24,353 nucleotides of DNA from Rickettsiales bacterium (GTDB lineage Bacteria > Pseudomonadota > Alphaproteobacteria > Rs-D84): assembly GCA_031267375.1 (NCBI GenBank), contig JAIRZE010000042.1, forward strand, positions 1-24,353, written 5' to 3'. The translations under genes and the position numbers were made by a program. Below are positions 1 through 7,231 of this stretch, piece by piece; within the stretch, counting starts at the first letter, position 1; each line of letters starts with the position of its first letter. The notes under the pieces were generated by a model, which had not been told where the DNA came from, ran no database searches, and was given only the letters and a program-made list of their open reading frames with translations.

Positions 1-600
1 CCGACAGACCGAATCATAATCCACCGGCGCGCCAAAGTGCTTTGCAATTTCGCGCGCAAGAACGGTGGCTTGGTTATATCCGCGCTTCCAAAGCCGGCGG
101 TTTGCCAGCGGAACAGGCAACACAAGGTCAAAAGGCAAAGGGCAAAGGGCAGGGAGTTTAATTTCATCAATATGAAAATTGTTCTTGTTATAGAAATTAA
201 GGACCTGCCCTTTGCCTTCTGCCTTTTGCCTTTCTAATTCCCCCAAGGAATTTATCATTGCGCGCGACATAATCTTTGCAAATTTCAATTGGCCGGCGTG
301 CTTGAATTGCAGCATAACATTTCGCGAAAATTCATCGTAAACAACGGCGGCCCGCATCCAGTCCAGCTCGTTCAATCCAGCCGAACAATGCGGGCAAAGC
401 GGCCGCGGACCAAGGTCCAAATTGCTGGGAAAAGGATAGCCGCAGACACAGCATTTCGGATCGCCGATCCAGTTGAACTTTGACCAGCAAGCGGCGCACA
501 TCTGCCCGTGTTCCAAAACGGGTTCCGAGCAAATTGGACAAGCAGGCGGAAAAAGAAAATTAGCAATTATCAATGTGCAATTAGCAACTAAATTATGCAT
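1..600 (-). CDS. comF: ComF family phosphoribosyltransferase-like protein, partial (C-terminus beyond window)
   Basis: The frame stays open from an ATG at 600 to the window edge (200 codons), so the C-terminal end is missing. It begins with a zinc-ribbon module: CPIC, then CAAC, CCVC and CPHC pairs over about residues 25-75, as in ComF proteins. It continues with the ComF core, including DLVLPVPLANRRLWKRGYNQ, which matches the family PVPL...RGFNQ motif that precedes the phosphoribosyltransferase site. Family members are linked to DNA uptake or nucleotide-related reactions; the exact substrate is not shown here. The first ~17 residues come from an ATTAGCAATT-type repeat and no ribosome binding site is visible, so the start is uncertain. 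A second repeat pair (130-234) is translated in frame as RQKAEGKGQ and PALCPLPF in the linker before the PVPL motif. Confidence 0.85.
   Translation of the reverse strand, partial: MHNLVANCTLIIANFLFPPACPICSEPVLEHGQMCAACWSKFNWIGDPKCCVCGYPFPSNLDLGPRPLCPHCSAGLNELDWMRAAVVYDEFSRNVMLQFKHAGQLKFAKIMSRAMINSLGELERQKAEGKGQVLNFYNKNNFHIDEIKLPALCPLPFDLVLPVPLANRRLWKRGYNQATVLAREIAKHFGAPVDYDSVCR
130..234. repeat. Inverted arms of GGCAAAAGG-type short tandem repeat inside comF
   Basis: Arm one (130-156) is built of GGCAAAG/GGGCAAA units and arm two (203-234) of the complementary CCTTTTGCC/CCTTCTG units, about 46 bases apart. Both arms are read in frame within comF. The same word family occurs inside murG (22981-23094). 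Confidence 0.8.
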
Positions 601-637
601 AGACCAATTGCTCATTGCTAATTACTCATTGCTAATT
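561..637. repeat. ATTAGCAATTAT-type inverted short tandem repeat
   Basis: Left units (TTAGCAATTATCAATGTGCAA) and right units (AATTGCTCATTGCTAATTAC) form an imperfect palindrome around the comF start codon. Related words recur at 4371-4408 and 17291-17353. The element supplies the presumed first residues of ComF. Confidence 0.75.
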
Positions 638-662
638 GTAAAAATGCCTTTGGCATTTTTAC
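638..662 (-). terminator. Intrinsic terminator of the OmpA-like gene
   Basis: An 11-bp perfect stem (GTAAAAATGCC with GGCATTTTTAC, 3-nt loop) overlaps the TAA stop of the upstream gene. On the minus strand it ends in a T-rich tract. The stem is symmetrical and could act in both directions. Confidence 0.65.
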
Positions 663-1933
663 CACGACATACTTTTATAAGTTTTTTTGCTGGTCGTATC
701 GCCGAACATATCCTTGCGCGATTGGGTCATAGTTTCAAACTGCTCGCTGGAAATAACACGCAAGACAAAACTGTCGTCGCTGCGCGAAGCTAAGACCGGA
801 ACTATGCGGCTGTCCGCGACGCCGGTGTCGCGCAGAACCTGCTCTACTATGGCAAGGCGGCGCGCGGCCAATTTCCGCCCGTCAAAAGAACGCGTGGCGC
901 TTTCCGGAATGGAAACCTGAATCGCGCGCTTTGGATTGGAAACGACTATGCTTGCGTATTCGGAAAGCAGATTGTAATTGTCCCGCGATAATGCGGAATC
1001 ATCGCCGCGAAATCCGATTTTAATTTCCAAAGGACGCACGCCGCCAGATTCTGACAAATCGCGCGAAGAATCAAACCCGACGGTGCCGGAATCAAAGTCG
1101 CTGGCGACATCAAAACGGTCGTCTATCTGATAAGTTGACAAGTGCTTGTTTTCCGAAAGATACGCCTTTTTGAAAGCTTTTTTCAATTCGCCAGGCGATA
1201 GTTTTTTCAAATCGCTTTCAAATTGCGATTTTTTTTCAACGGTCTTTTCGCCTGCTTTGTCCGCGGCGCGGGCGGCGGATACATATTCAACAGGCTCTGG
1301 CGCGGCCGGCACAACAACGCGGCGAACAGCGATTTCATTTGTCGCCAGCTTTTGTTCAGCGGCGGCCATTTGCGGCGCGGCGACCTCTGCTTCTGCGCGC
1401 GGTATCACGCGGTTATTTGTAATCCAAGACGGTTTTTGTGTTTCAGCGGCATCAGCAACCCGGCGCTGAGTCGCGATCAACTTTGCAATTTCGTCATCCA
1501 GGGACAAGTCGCGCTCCAATGGGGCGACGGCAACCATATCTAAACTTTCTTCTGCCAGCGGGGCCCAATCGCGCGGCGACAAAGCGACAACGGGTTCTGC
1601 CAAGCGCGGCGGCTTTGAATTTTTTGCGGAATTATTATTGGCCCAAAGGTCATCAGAAGGGCGACGCGGAGTTAATATATCAACGGGCTGGTGATTCTGA
1701 TTTGCCGCAGCGCGTGCAACAACGACGGGCGCCTTGGCCGGGGCTTGTTTTTCTGAAACAGGGGCAATGGCGGGGGCGGTATTAGCGGCGGTTGGGACAC
1801 CGAAAGCGGCGCGGGCGGACACGCCGGCGGCAGCGACATTAACAACGGGCAGTCGGGCGTCGGCAAAAGCGACCCCGGAAAACCCTGCGGAAAACAGCGC
1901 GAAAAACGGCATAATTTTGAATTTTGCCAGCAT
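659..1933 (-). CDS. Secreted protein with C-terminal OmpA-like domain
   Basis: The start is placed at the ATG at 1933 rather than the upstream one at 1984, because GAAGGGAAGGA lies just before it and a signal peptide follows directly (MLAKFKIMPFF...GVAFA). This gives 424 residues. After the signal peptide comes a long Ala/Pro/Val-rich, low-complexity region (about residues 25-230) of the kind that spans the periplasm. The last ~130 residues resemble an OmpA-like peptidoglycan-binding domain: a beta strand LEIKIGFRGDDSAL, a helix, RAIQVSIPESATRS in place of the usual hydrophilic strand, GRKLAARRLAIVEQVL, and GVADSRIVPVL. The canonical Asp and Arg that hold meso-diaminopimelate are not clearly preserved, so binding is uncertain. 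It likely links the envelope to peptidoglycan or serves a secretion apparatus. It is separated from comF by a terminator. Confidence 0.65.
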   Translation of the reverse strand: MLAKFKIMPFFALFSAGFSGVAFADARLPVVNVAAAGVSARAAFGVPTAANTAPAIAPVSEKQAPAKAPVVVARAAANQNHQPVDILTPRRPSDDLWANNNSAKNSKPPRLAEPVVALSPRDWAPLAEESLDMVAVAPLERDLSLDDEIAKLIATQRRVADAAETQKPSWITNNRVIPRAEAEVAAPQMAAAEQKLATNEIAVRRVVVPAAPEPVEYVSAARAADKAGEKTVEKKSQFESDLKKLSPGELKKAFKKAYLSENKHLSTYQIDDRFDVASDFDSGTVGFDSSRDLSESGGVRPLEIKIGFRGDDSALSRDNYNLLSEYASIVVSNPKRAIQVSIPESATRSFDGRKLAARRLAIVEQVLRDTGVADSRIVPVLASRSDDSFVLRVISSEQFETMTQSRKDMFGDTTSKKTYKSMSW

Positions 1934-1984
1934 AGAATCCTTCCCTTCTGAACTATGATAGAACAAATAGCGAATCGGTGGCAA

Positions 1985-2465
1985 GCAAAAAATCGCAAAG
2001 CGATTTTTTAGTTAATAGTGAAAAAAGTGAATAGTGAATAGTTTTATAATCAGAATAAAACCAAAACGATTTACGAAGTAAATCGTCATCCCTTTGAGGC
2101 TCGGGATCCACTGCGCCGCAGACCTTAATTTTCGCGCCAGCGAAAACCTGTGCGACAGGGCGCTTATGCGTTTGTCATCCCGGCGCAGGCCGGGACAAGG
2201 CGCAGCGGATACCGGCCTTCGCCGGTATGACGCCCCGTTGGGGCGTTTAGGAAAAGCGCTTAAAAAGATACATCACTTACACTTGCGCCAAATTATTTTT
2301 GTTATACTGTAATAATGTATCATTACAGTATAACGATTATCTTAAAAATTTGTAGTAAATATAAATAGTTAATTTTTGTACTATTCCGCAGTCTAGACTA
2401 CGGAATCTAGAATACGGATTTAACAACTATTCACTAAAAATCTGAATTTTGCATTAGCGGCGAAA
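1985..2465. other. Gene-free stretch rich in palindromes and dispersed repeats
   Basis: No convincing gene is present. From left to right: a hairpin AAAAAATCG/CGATTTTTT (1987-2009); GTGAATAGT units (2019-2042) with a complementary AACTATTCAC copy at 2423-2434; a CGATTTAC/GTAAATCG hairpin near 2069-2088; a GC-rich dispersed repeat (about 2170-2250, CCGGCGCAGGCCGGG and ACGCCCCGTTGGGGCGTTTAGG) related to 12096-12150; a 13-bp perfect stem GTTATACTGTAAT/ATTACAGTATAAC (2301-2334); and a GTCTAGACTACGGAATCTAG unit (2391-2410) related to 14355-14397. Confidence 0.7.
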
Positions 2466-3560
2466 TTATTGCTGCCGCTGCAATAATTGATAGATTGAAT
2501 CTGTTCTGTTGATTGCGGAATACTGTCCGTCAATCATATCTGGAAAATCTTTTGCAAAATTTGCAAAGCGCGTTTTGAACTTTTTGTTATCTTTTATTTT
2601 TGAAAAGCCTGGGATTATTTTTTCAAACTCTCGCGCGCCAGCCAAATCATAGAAATTTACGCCATCAAAATCAAACGCCGCGCGCATAGCGGATTCAAAA
2701 GAATTCATCTTTGCGGATTTTTCGGCAACGAATAAAAGATAATCGCGATAAGCACTTTGCATTCTGTGCGCTATCAAAAGCGGCATAGTCTGCGAATACA
2801 GCGGCACATTGTCGCGATCCGTGAATCCGACCAATGCAAACTGCATCATTTTTATTGCTTCGTCTTTTGTTATTTTGTTTTGTATTTTGCCTTTGGACAG
2901 ATAATCCGCGTATTTTTGATAAGTCTCGCTGACATAAACCGTCTCTGTTATTTTTGATCCGGCAGGGCTCAGGCCGCTGATTTCGTATTTTTTTGACGCA
3001 AAGGCAATTTTAACGGATTTTGTTTTCAAATAAATATCGCGGCAAAATAACAATTCCGCACAGCGCGCGGAAATTTCATCAAAAAACATAAAGTCCATAA
3101 TTTGCCTGGAATTCAGCCCGGCCAGCGATATCTTCGCGTTTTTCAGGTGCCGCGATTCGTGCAGATATGTCCAGATAATTTCGGAATTTACGCGCGCGAT
3201 ATCGTCTTTCAAAATTTTGGGCGGATTTGTCATTTCCGGCGCGATTTTGAAAACAGTTATCGTTATCTGGCCGGACTTGGCATTATAAAAATCGTGATTT
3301 TTTCCGGCAATTTCCGAATAATCCCTGACCAAGACAGTTTTTACAATAACAGATGAATCGCGTTCCAGAATTTGGGAAATAAAATCATCCACCAAAACCG
3401 CGCCGTCGCTTTCTATAAAATCTGTAAGCAGCGCGCGGCCGCCTTGCATAATTTCCGTCCGCGGCAAATTGGCAAAATCAGATTCCTGGGCGCCGGATTC
3501 ATACGGCATCAAACTCAGCGCGGATAATCCCAGAATGAATAAATTTTTCTTATGAAACAT
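2466..3560 (-). CDS. Secreted putative zinc metallopeptidase-like protein (HExxH), cassette 1
   Basis: This is a 364-residue protein starting with a signal peptide (MFHKKNLFILGLSALSLMPYESGAQ). At residues 134-138 it carries HESRH, a classic HExxH zinc-binding helix (YLHESRHLK). DEISARCAE follows 23 residues after the second His; E162 is a candidate third ligand, as in gluzincins. The cassette-2 protein at 12187-13539 has the same arrangement (HELCH, 24 residues, DELVSE), so the two look like distant paralogs despite low overall similarity. The rest is helical with no recognised domain. GGGAAG lies about 10 nt before the ATG. The start overlaps the end of the upstream Cys-rich gene by 11 nt, so the two are translated together. 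Substrate unknown; peptidase activity is inferred from the motif only. Confidence 0.6.
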   Translation of the reverse strand: MFHKKNLFILGLSALSLMPYESGAQESDFANLPRTEIMQGGRALLTDFIESDGAVLVDDFISQILERDSSVIVKTVLVRDYSEIAGKNHDFYNAKSGQITITVFKIAPEMTNPPKILKDDIARVNSEIIWTYLHESRHLKNAKISLAGLNSRQIMDFMFFDEISARCAELLFCRDIYLKTKSVKIAFASKKYEISGLSPAGSKITETVYVSETYQKYADYLSKGKIQNKITKDEAIKMMQFALVGFTDRDNVPLYSQTMPLLIAHRMQSAYRDYLLFVAEKSAKMNSFESAMRAAFDFDGVNFYDLAGAREFEKIIPGFSKIKDNKKFKTRFANFAKDFPDMIDGQYSAINRTDSIYQLLQRQQ

Positions 3561-3969
3561 AATTGAAACTTCCCGTAGAATCTGAACCAGTGGACGGGCA
3601 ATAGCATTCGCAGGTGCAGGCGGACAAAGACGAACAAATGGCGCTGACGCTGGACCCTGGCGCGCAGTTATTATTAGTCGTGCAATTTGCAGGGCAAGCG
3701 GTGGCGCAATAGCATTTATCGCCGCAGCTTCTCATCTTTGCGCCACCGGGAGAATGGAAATCATCAAGAGTACCACCATCAGCATCGCAAAATCCGCCCA
3801 TACTTGAACCGGACGGCCAGCAGGCAACATAAGTAGAACCTTTTTGTGCATAACAGTCCAAACCTTCCGCACCGCCGCCATTCAGCTCATCGCATACGGA
3901 CTGCGCGGCAAGCAATGCGTCCGGCAATGCGATAAAAAATATTGCGAAGATAAAATAAAGTCTTTTCAA
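3550..3969 (-). CDS. Small secreted Cys-rich protein, cassette 1
   Basis: The frame opens upstream at 4026 inside the leader RNA terminator. The start is therefore placed at TTG 3969, which has AGGG five bases before it and leads into a signal peptide (LKRLYFIFAIFFIALPDALLA). The mature part is about 115 residues with 15 cysteines, including a dense C-terminal cluster (CTCECYC), which suggests a disulfide-bonded protein outside the cytoplasm. It lies 20 nt below the terminator of the leader RNA at 3990-4246 and overlaps the HExxH gene by 11 nt. No family recognised. Cassette 2 also pairs a Cys-rich gene with an HExxH gene through an 11-nt overlap, but in the opposite order. The TTG start is an inference. 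Confidence 0.6.
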   Translation of the reverse strand: MKRLYFIFAIFFIALPDALLAAQSVCDELNGGGAEGLDCYAQKGSTYVACWPSGSSMGGFCDADGGTLDDFHSPGGAKMRSCGDKCYCATACPANCTTNNNCAPGSSVSAICSSLSACTCECYCPSTGSDSTGSFNYVS

Positions 3970-3989
3970 ACCAGCCCTACTTGCGCAAA

Positions 3990-4246
3990 GAAAAACCACC
4001 AAGAAAATGGTGGTCAGGGGGTTCAAAAATCATAGTTAAAGATGATCCCGCGGTCTTTGTCCGGCAGTGCAAAGCACAGGCCAGACTTTTTTTATAACCA
4101 ACGGCCCCCCGACCTTGCGGGGGCTGCAAAATAAAAAGAGGACGCTATGCGTCCGCGATATTTTATTCTGCACGGATGCAGTGTGATTTTTGACACACAG
4201 TTTAACTATGGGATTTTGAAGTCCCTGAACCACATCCCTGTGATTC
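3990..4246 (-). ncRNA. Structured leader RNA or sRNA, copy A (new class candidate)
   Basis: The predicted transcript runs from about 4246, seven bases below a TATACT -10 box, to a terminator hairpin at 3995-4014 followed by a T-rich tract. Parts shared with copy B (13625-13871), in order: a hairpin CACA-GGGA-TGTG with a GNRA-type loop; a hairpin with loop CTTCAAAA whose stem differs in the two copies but still pairs (GGGA/TCCC here, AAGGA/TCCTT in B); variable hairpins; a C-run/G-run hairpin containing GGTCGGGG; GTTATAAAA; a GTC...GGACAAAGAC arm; and a long-range stem (4012-4021 with 4106-4114) that pairs GGGGG/CCCCC here and GGGAG/CTCCC in B. The sequence between matches is largely diverged, so structure appears to be what is kept. 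It matches no RNA family I recognise. Confidence 0.7.
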
Positions 4247-4253
4247 AAAGCGA

Positions 4254-4282
4254 AGTATATTCAATATCGCCAGAAATGTAAA
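4254..4282 (-). promoter_or_regulatory. Promoter of leader RNA copy A
   Basis: On the minus strand, TTTACA (4277-4282), a 17-nt spacer and TATACT (4254-4259) form a good sigma70-type promoter. The presumed start, GAATCACAGGG, lies seven bases further on. Copy B has the same -35 box and the same distance to the same first bases. Confidence 0.7.
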
Positions 4283-4319
4283 GAGGAAAATTAGTGAATA
4301 GATAATATTATCTATAAAA

Positions 4320-4366
4320 GCTCAGAGCAAGTTCCCCTCCTGTGGAGGGGAACTTTCACCGAGTTT
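4320..4366. repeat. AGCTCGGT-type palindrome, short divergent copy
   Basis: GCTCAGAGCAAGTTCCCCTCC and its inverse GGAGGGGAACTTTCACCGAG form one hairpin. It belongs to the family at 4831-4955, 9023-9188 and 23605-23659, all bounded by CTCGGT...ACCGAG and containing AATTCCCC-like arms. Confidence 0.75.
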
Positions 4367-4370
4367 TATT

Positions 4371-4408
4371 CCACCAATTGCTAATTGATAATTGCTAACT
4401 GCTAATTA
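4371..4408. repeat. ATTGCTAATTGATAATTGCTAA short tandem repeat, single arm
   Basis: Units of 8-9 bases (CAATTGCTAATTGATAATTG, CTAACTGCTAATTA) lie next to the lipoprotein terminator. They are the same words as at 561-637 and 17291-17353. Confidence 0.7.
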
Positions 4409-4432
4409 AAAATGCCGCTTGCGCGGCATTGT
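4407..4432 (-). terminator. Intrinsic terminator of the lipoprotein gene
   Basis: An 8-bp stem AATGCCGC/GCGGCATT just beyond the stop codon is followed on the minus strand by a short T/A tract. Confidence 0.55.
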
Positions 4433-4719
4433 TATTTACATTCTATCGGATCGCCGTCGTTCAGGATCAGCATCCAATCGGCGCCTTTGTTCCAAAGCAC
4501 CAGCTCTGTATCGTTCAAGGCCCCCACATAACGCGCGCCCGATGCGGCTACCGCCTGTTTCAACTGGACCGCGTCGCCATTTATTGTCGCATTCAAATCA
4601 TCGCCGACGATCGCATAGGATATTTGATAATCCCCGCACTGGATTTTTTCGTCCGATTTAGAGCATCCGGCAATAACGGTTAAAGAAACAAGAACAGCCA
4701 TAAAAGATAATTTGCGCAT
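4432..4719 (-). CDS. MliC-like lipoprotein (lysozyme-inhibitor-like)
   Basis: A 95-residue protein with a lipoprotein signal (MRKLSFMAVLVSLTVIAGCS; lipobox VIAGC, Cys19). The mature part resembles the MliC/PliC family of membrane-bound C-type lysozyme inhibitors: a CGDYQISY strand, ARYVGALNDTELVLWNKGADWMLI matching the family pattern Y..G...FW.KG..A.L, and a final Cys that could pair with the first in-domain Cys. Known members protect peptidoglycan from host lysozyme, which would suit a host-associated life; here the role is inferred from the short domain. GGA precedes the ATG by about 7 bases, and an extended -10 promoter lies at 4748-4756. Confidence 0.65.
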   Translation of the reverse strand: MRKLSFMAVLVSLTVIAGCSKSDEKIQCGDYQISYAIVGDDLNATINGDAVQLKQAVAASGARYVGALNDTELVLWNKGADWMLILNDGDPIECK

Positions 4720-4747
4720 AATGAATTCCTTTGTTTTAGTTAAGGCA

Positions 4748-4756
4748 ATTATACCA
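4748..4756 (-). promoter_or_regulatory. Extended -10 promoter of the lipoprotein gene
   Basis: TGGTATAAT on the minus strand lies 28 bases before the start codon. Upstream is an A/T-only tract with no clear -35 box, as expected for an extended -10 promoter with an AT-rich upstream element. Confidence 0.6.
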
Positions 4757-4830
4757 CAAATTTTTTCTTTTTTATTTTTTTTATTTTAATATGTTTTATG
4801 TTTTTCTGGATTTTTCTATGACGGCATTAC

Positions 4831-4955
4831 GCTCGGTATAAATTCCCCTCCTTGGAGGGGTGGCGCCGCAGGCGCCGGGGTGGGTTTTCTCATTAGAGCA
4901 CCCACCCCGGCCACTCCGTGGCCACCCCTCCAAGGAGGGGAATTTAGACCGAGCT
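4831..4955. repeat. AGCTCGGT-type palindromic element, full copy
   Basis: The outer arms GCTCGGTATAAATTCCCC and GGGGAATTTAGACCGAGC enclose further inverted arms (CTTGGAGGGGTGGC / GCCACCCCTCCAAG) and a GGCGCC hairpin. The right edge lies two bases from the PBP1A stop codon. Confidence 0.85.
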
Positions 4956-4957
4956 TA

Positions 4958-7024
4958 CTAAAACACTCCGCCGACGACGGCCGCGGCGTTGCCGCCGGAA
5001 TTATAATTCGTATGCGGCGCCGGATTTGGTTTTTGCCCTTCCTTGAAATACTCTGTAATAATGGTCCCTGACGGATCGTCGCCCGCCGCCGCGCCGCTGC
5101 GCCGATTAACGGAAACCCCGCTCAGTCCATCCGGCATAGCAAAAGGCTGATTTTTTTGCCCCGCCAACGCGACCGTCATAAAGTCCGCAAAGACAGACGC
5201 CGCCATATGGCTGCCCGCGCCGGGCCCCAAAGACTTTGGCGTGTCGTATCCCAAATAAACGCCGGCTATCAGATTCTTGGAAAAACCGACAAACCAGACA
5301 TCTTTCACATCATTCGTAGTTCCTGTTTTTCCGGCAATGGTGTGTCCCGGAACGCGAGCCTGCTTTCCGGTTCCGCGCTCTACCGCGCCTTGCAGAATGC
5401 TGACAAGCTGATAAAGACTCTGCGGATCAGACAAAGGCTCTTTCGTATCTTCTTTTACCGGCGGCTGTAAATCCGCAGACCATTCAACAAAATTTCCGCT
5501 CTCCGCTCTTTGCTCTCCACTCTTTACTTTCCCATACCTGTCTTCTACATAGTCCACCAGCTTGGATTCTATCCTGTGTCCGCCGTTGATAAATGCAGAA
5601 TAGCCCAGGACTAATTTTTCCAGAGTGGTTTCGCCGCTGCCCAATGCCAGCGATAAATTAACCGTCCGCAAATCCGGCGGATAAACGCCGAACCGCTGCG
5701 CGGATGCCACTGCGTCGCGCACGCCCAACTTTTCCACCAGGCGCACCGTTGGAACATTGCGGCTGGTTTCCAAAGACAAACGCAGCGGCACATCGCCCAG
5801 GAATTTCTTGTCGTAATTTTCCGGCTTCCATAACGAATCGTCTTCTTTCCAGCCGACAATCGGTGCATCCAATAACAAAGTTTCCGGCGACCAGCCGCGT
5901 TCCAAAGCCGCCAAATAAACAAATGGTTTTATAGTAGATCCTATCTGGCGATACCCTTGCGTGGCGCGGTTAAAGCTGCTGGCGGCGAAAGAGTATCCGC
6001 CGGACATAGCGACAATGCGGCCCGTATGCGGATTCATCGCAATCAGCGCGCCCTGCAATTTTTCCGACCGCCCGTTGTTGTACGCGTCCAAAGCTTTTTT
6101 CAAGGCAGCTGTCGCGGCGCGCTGATATTCCGGAACTATGGTTGTTTTGATGTAAAGGCCGCCGTTGTATAATTCTTCGCGCCCGATTTTTTCCAGTAAT
6201 TGACGACGCACATCTTCGGCGAAATATTGAAACGCGTCTTCCATTTGGGCTGAAAAACCGCTGTTGATATTCAAAGGCTCGGCCGCTGCGACCGCCGCCT
6301 GGTCTTTTGTTATAAACTTTTCCGCAACCATTCTGCGCAGGACATAGTTCCGGCGATCCACCGCGCGGGCGCGATCATTCGGCGCCTTTGGCAGGGACGC
6401 CAAGAACGCGCATTCCGCCAGGTTCAGATCTTTGACCGGTTTGTTGAAATACATCAGGCTGGCGCTGCCGACGCCGTACGCGCGCGCGCCCAGGAAGATT
6501 TGATTCAAATACAAAGTCATTATATGCTGCTTGGAAAAAGCGCGTTCCAGCTTCATAGCCAGAATAGCTTCCCTTATCTTTCGCGACATAGTCCGATCGC
6601 TGGATAAAAAGAAATTCTTCGCAACCTGCTGGGTAATAGTGGAAGCGCCGCCAAATCGCGCGCCGCCGCCCAAAGCGTGAATTATGTTCCCGCCGCCCGC
6701 GCGGATTACGCCGATAAAATCAATACCCGGATGATGCCAGAAATTTTGATCTTCGGCGGCGATAAATGCATTGACCAGTTGCGGCGGCATATCGGCAAAG
6801 TCTATGAAAACGCGGCGCTCTTCGGCATATTCTATCAATAAAGATCCGTCGGAAGCATAAAGGCGGGTGGCGACGGGCGGCGCGTATGTCGCCAGTTTTC
6901 TGTAATCTGGCAAATCGTTTCCATAAAGCAGAACCAGCACGGCCAATGCGGCGATGCCGGCGGTAAAACACCAGAACAAAGCGGCGGCGGCAACCCGCAA
7001 GATTTTTTTGATTTTTTCTTTCAT
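4958..7024 (-). CDS. mrcA: Class A penicillin-binding protein 1A (glycosyltransferase/transpeptidase)
   Basis: A bifunctional peptidoglycan synthase anchored by one N-terminal membrane helix (residues 12-34). The glycosyltransferase domain shows EDQNFWHHPG with catalytic Glu91, GGASTITQQVAKN (126-137) and the following helical motifs. The transpeptidase domain shows STIK with nucleophile Ser363, SRN at 421-423 and KTGTT at 566-570, so all catalytic motifs are intact. At 688 residues it is somewhat short for PBP1A. A short tandem-repeat arm (5495-5526, GAGAGCAAAGAGCGGAG on the coding strand) is translated as SGEQRAESG (502-510) in a loop before the KTG motif. The start overlaps the stop of the small upstream gene by four bases (ATGA), so translation is coupled. 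Both are driven by the promoter at 7232-7260. The stop abuts a palindromic repeat. Confidence 0.95.
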   Translation of the reverse strand: MKEKIKKILRVAAAALFWCFTAGIAALAVLVLLYGNDLPDYRKLATYAPPVATRLYASDGSLLIEYAEERRVFIDFADMPPQLVNAFIAAEDQNFWHHPGIDFIGVIRAGGGNIIHALGGGARFGGASTITQQVAKNFFLSSDRTMSRKIREAILAMKLERAFSKQHIMTLYLNQIFLGARAYGVGSASLMYFNKPVKDLNLAECAFLASLPKAPNDRARAVDRRNYVLRRMVAEKFITKDQAAVAAAEPLNINSGFSAQMEDAFQYFAEDVRRQLLEKIGREELYNGGLYIKTTIVPEYQRAATAALKKALDAYNNGRSEKLQGALIAMNPHTGRIVAMSGGYSFAASSFNRATQGYRQIGSTIKPFVYLAALERGWSPETLLLDAPIVGWKEDDSLWKPENYDKKFLGDVPLRLSLETSRNVPTVRLVEKLGVRDAVASAQRFGVYPPDLRTVNLSLALGSGETTLEKLVLGYSAFINGGHRIESKLVDYVEDRYGKVKSGEQRAESGNFVEWSADLQPPVKEDTKEPLSDPQSLYQLVSILQGAVERGTGKQARVPGHTIAGKTGTTNDVKDVWFVGFSKNLIAGVYLGYDTPKSLGPGAGSHMAASVFADFMTVALAGQKNQPFAMPDGLSGVSVNRRSGAAAGDDPSGTIITEYFKEGQKPNPAPHTNYNSGGNAAAVVGGVF
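5495..5526. repeat. GCTCTCC-type short tandem repeat arm inside mrcA
   Basis: CTCTCCGCTCTTTGCTCTCC units are read in frame in mrcA. The same words in opposite orientation occur at 8146-8178 in the IMPase-like gene. Confidence 0.65.
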
Positions 7025-7182
7025 TTTGATGTCGCAGCTTTTATTTTTCCGTCCGGCATTTGCTTTACCAGAACCCCGTTTATCGCATAAACGACAGGCA
7101 CGCCGGCTTTGCGTGCTTTTTCCTGGGCCCGCCTTGCGCCGCGATTTGCCAGTTTTGTTATTTTCAAATCTAATTTATCCAT
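7021..7182 (-). CDS. Small basic conserved-looking protein coupled to mrcA
   Basis: A 53-residue protein, MDKLDLKITKLANRGARRAQ..., with one Lys/Arg-rich helix followed by a short beta hairpin (VPVVYAINGVLVKQMPDGKI). The ATG at 7182 is chosen because AAAGG lies 8 bases before it. The pattern PVVYxxNGxLVxxxPDG is seen in small bacterial proteins of unknown function, some annotated as antitoxin-like, but I cannot name a family with confidence. It overlaps mrcA by four bases (ATGA), so its translation feeds directly into that of PBP1A. Its role is unknown. Confidence 0.6.
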   Translation of the reverse strand: MDKLDLKITKLANRGARRAQEKARKAGVPVVYAINGVLVKQMPDGKIKAATSK

Positions 7183-7231
7183 TTTTAAGACCTTTGAATT
7201 TGCCAAAAACATCATCATTAAATATTTCTAT

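Noticed and set aside
1146..1785. Several plus-strand open frames over 100 codons opposite the OmpA-like gene
   Set aside because: They are antisense to a gene with a clear signal peptide, ribosome site and domain; their translations have no recognisable features and overlap one another.
2094..2312. Plus-strand frame of 72 codons in the 2-kb gap
   Set aside because: It consists mostly of the dispersed GC-rich repeat; no ribosome binding site or downstream operon.
3990..4246. Leader RNA as tmRNA, 6S RNA, SRP RNA or RNase P RNA
   Set aside because: None of the diagnostic sequences of those RNAs is present, and two copies head gene cassettes, which those RNAs would not.
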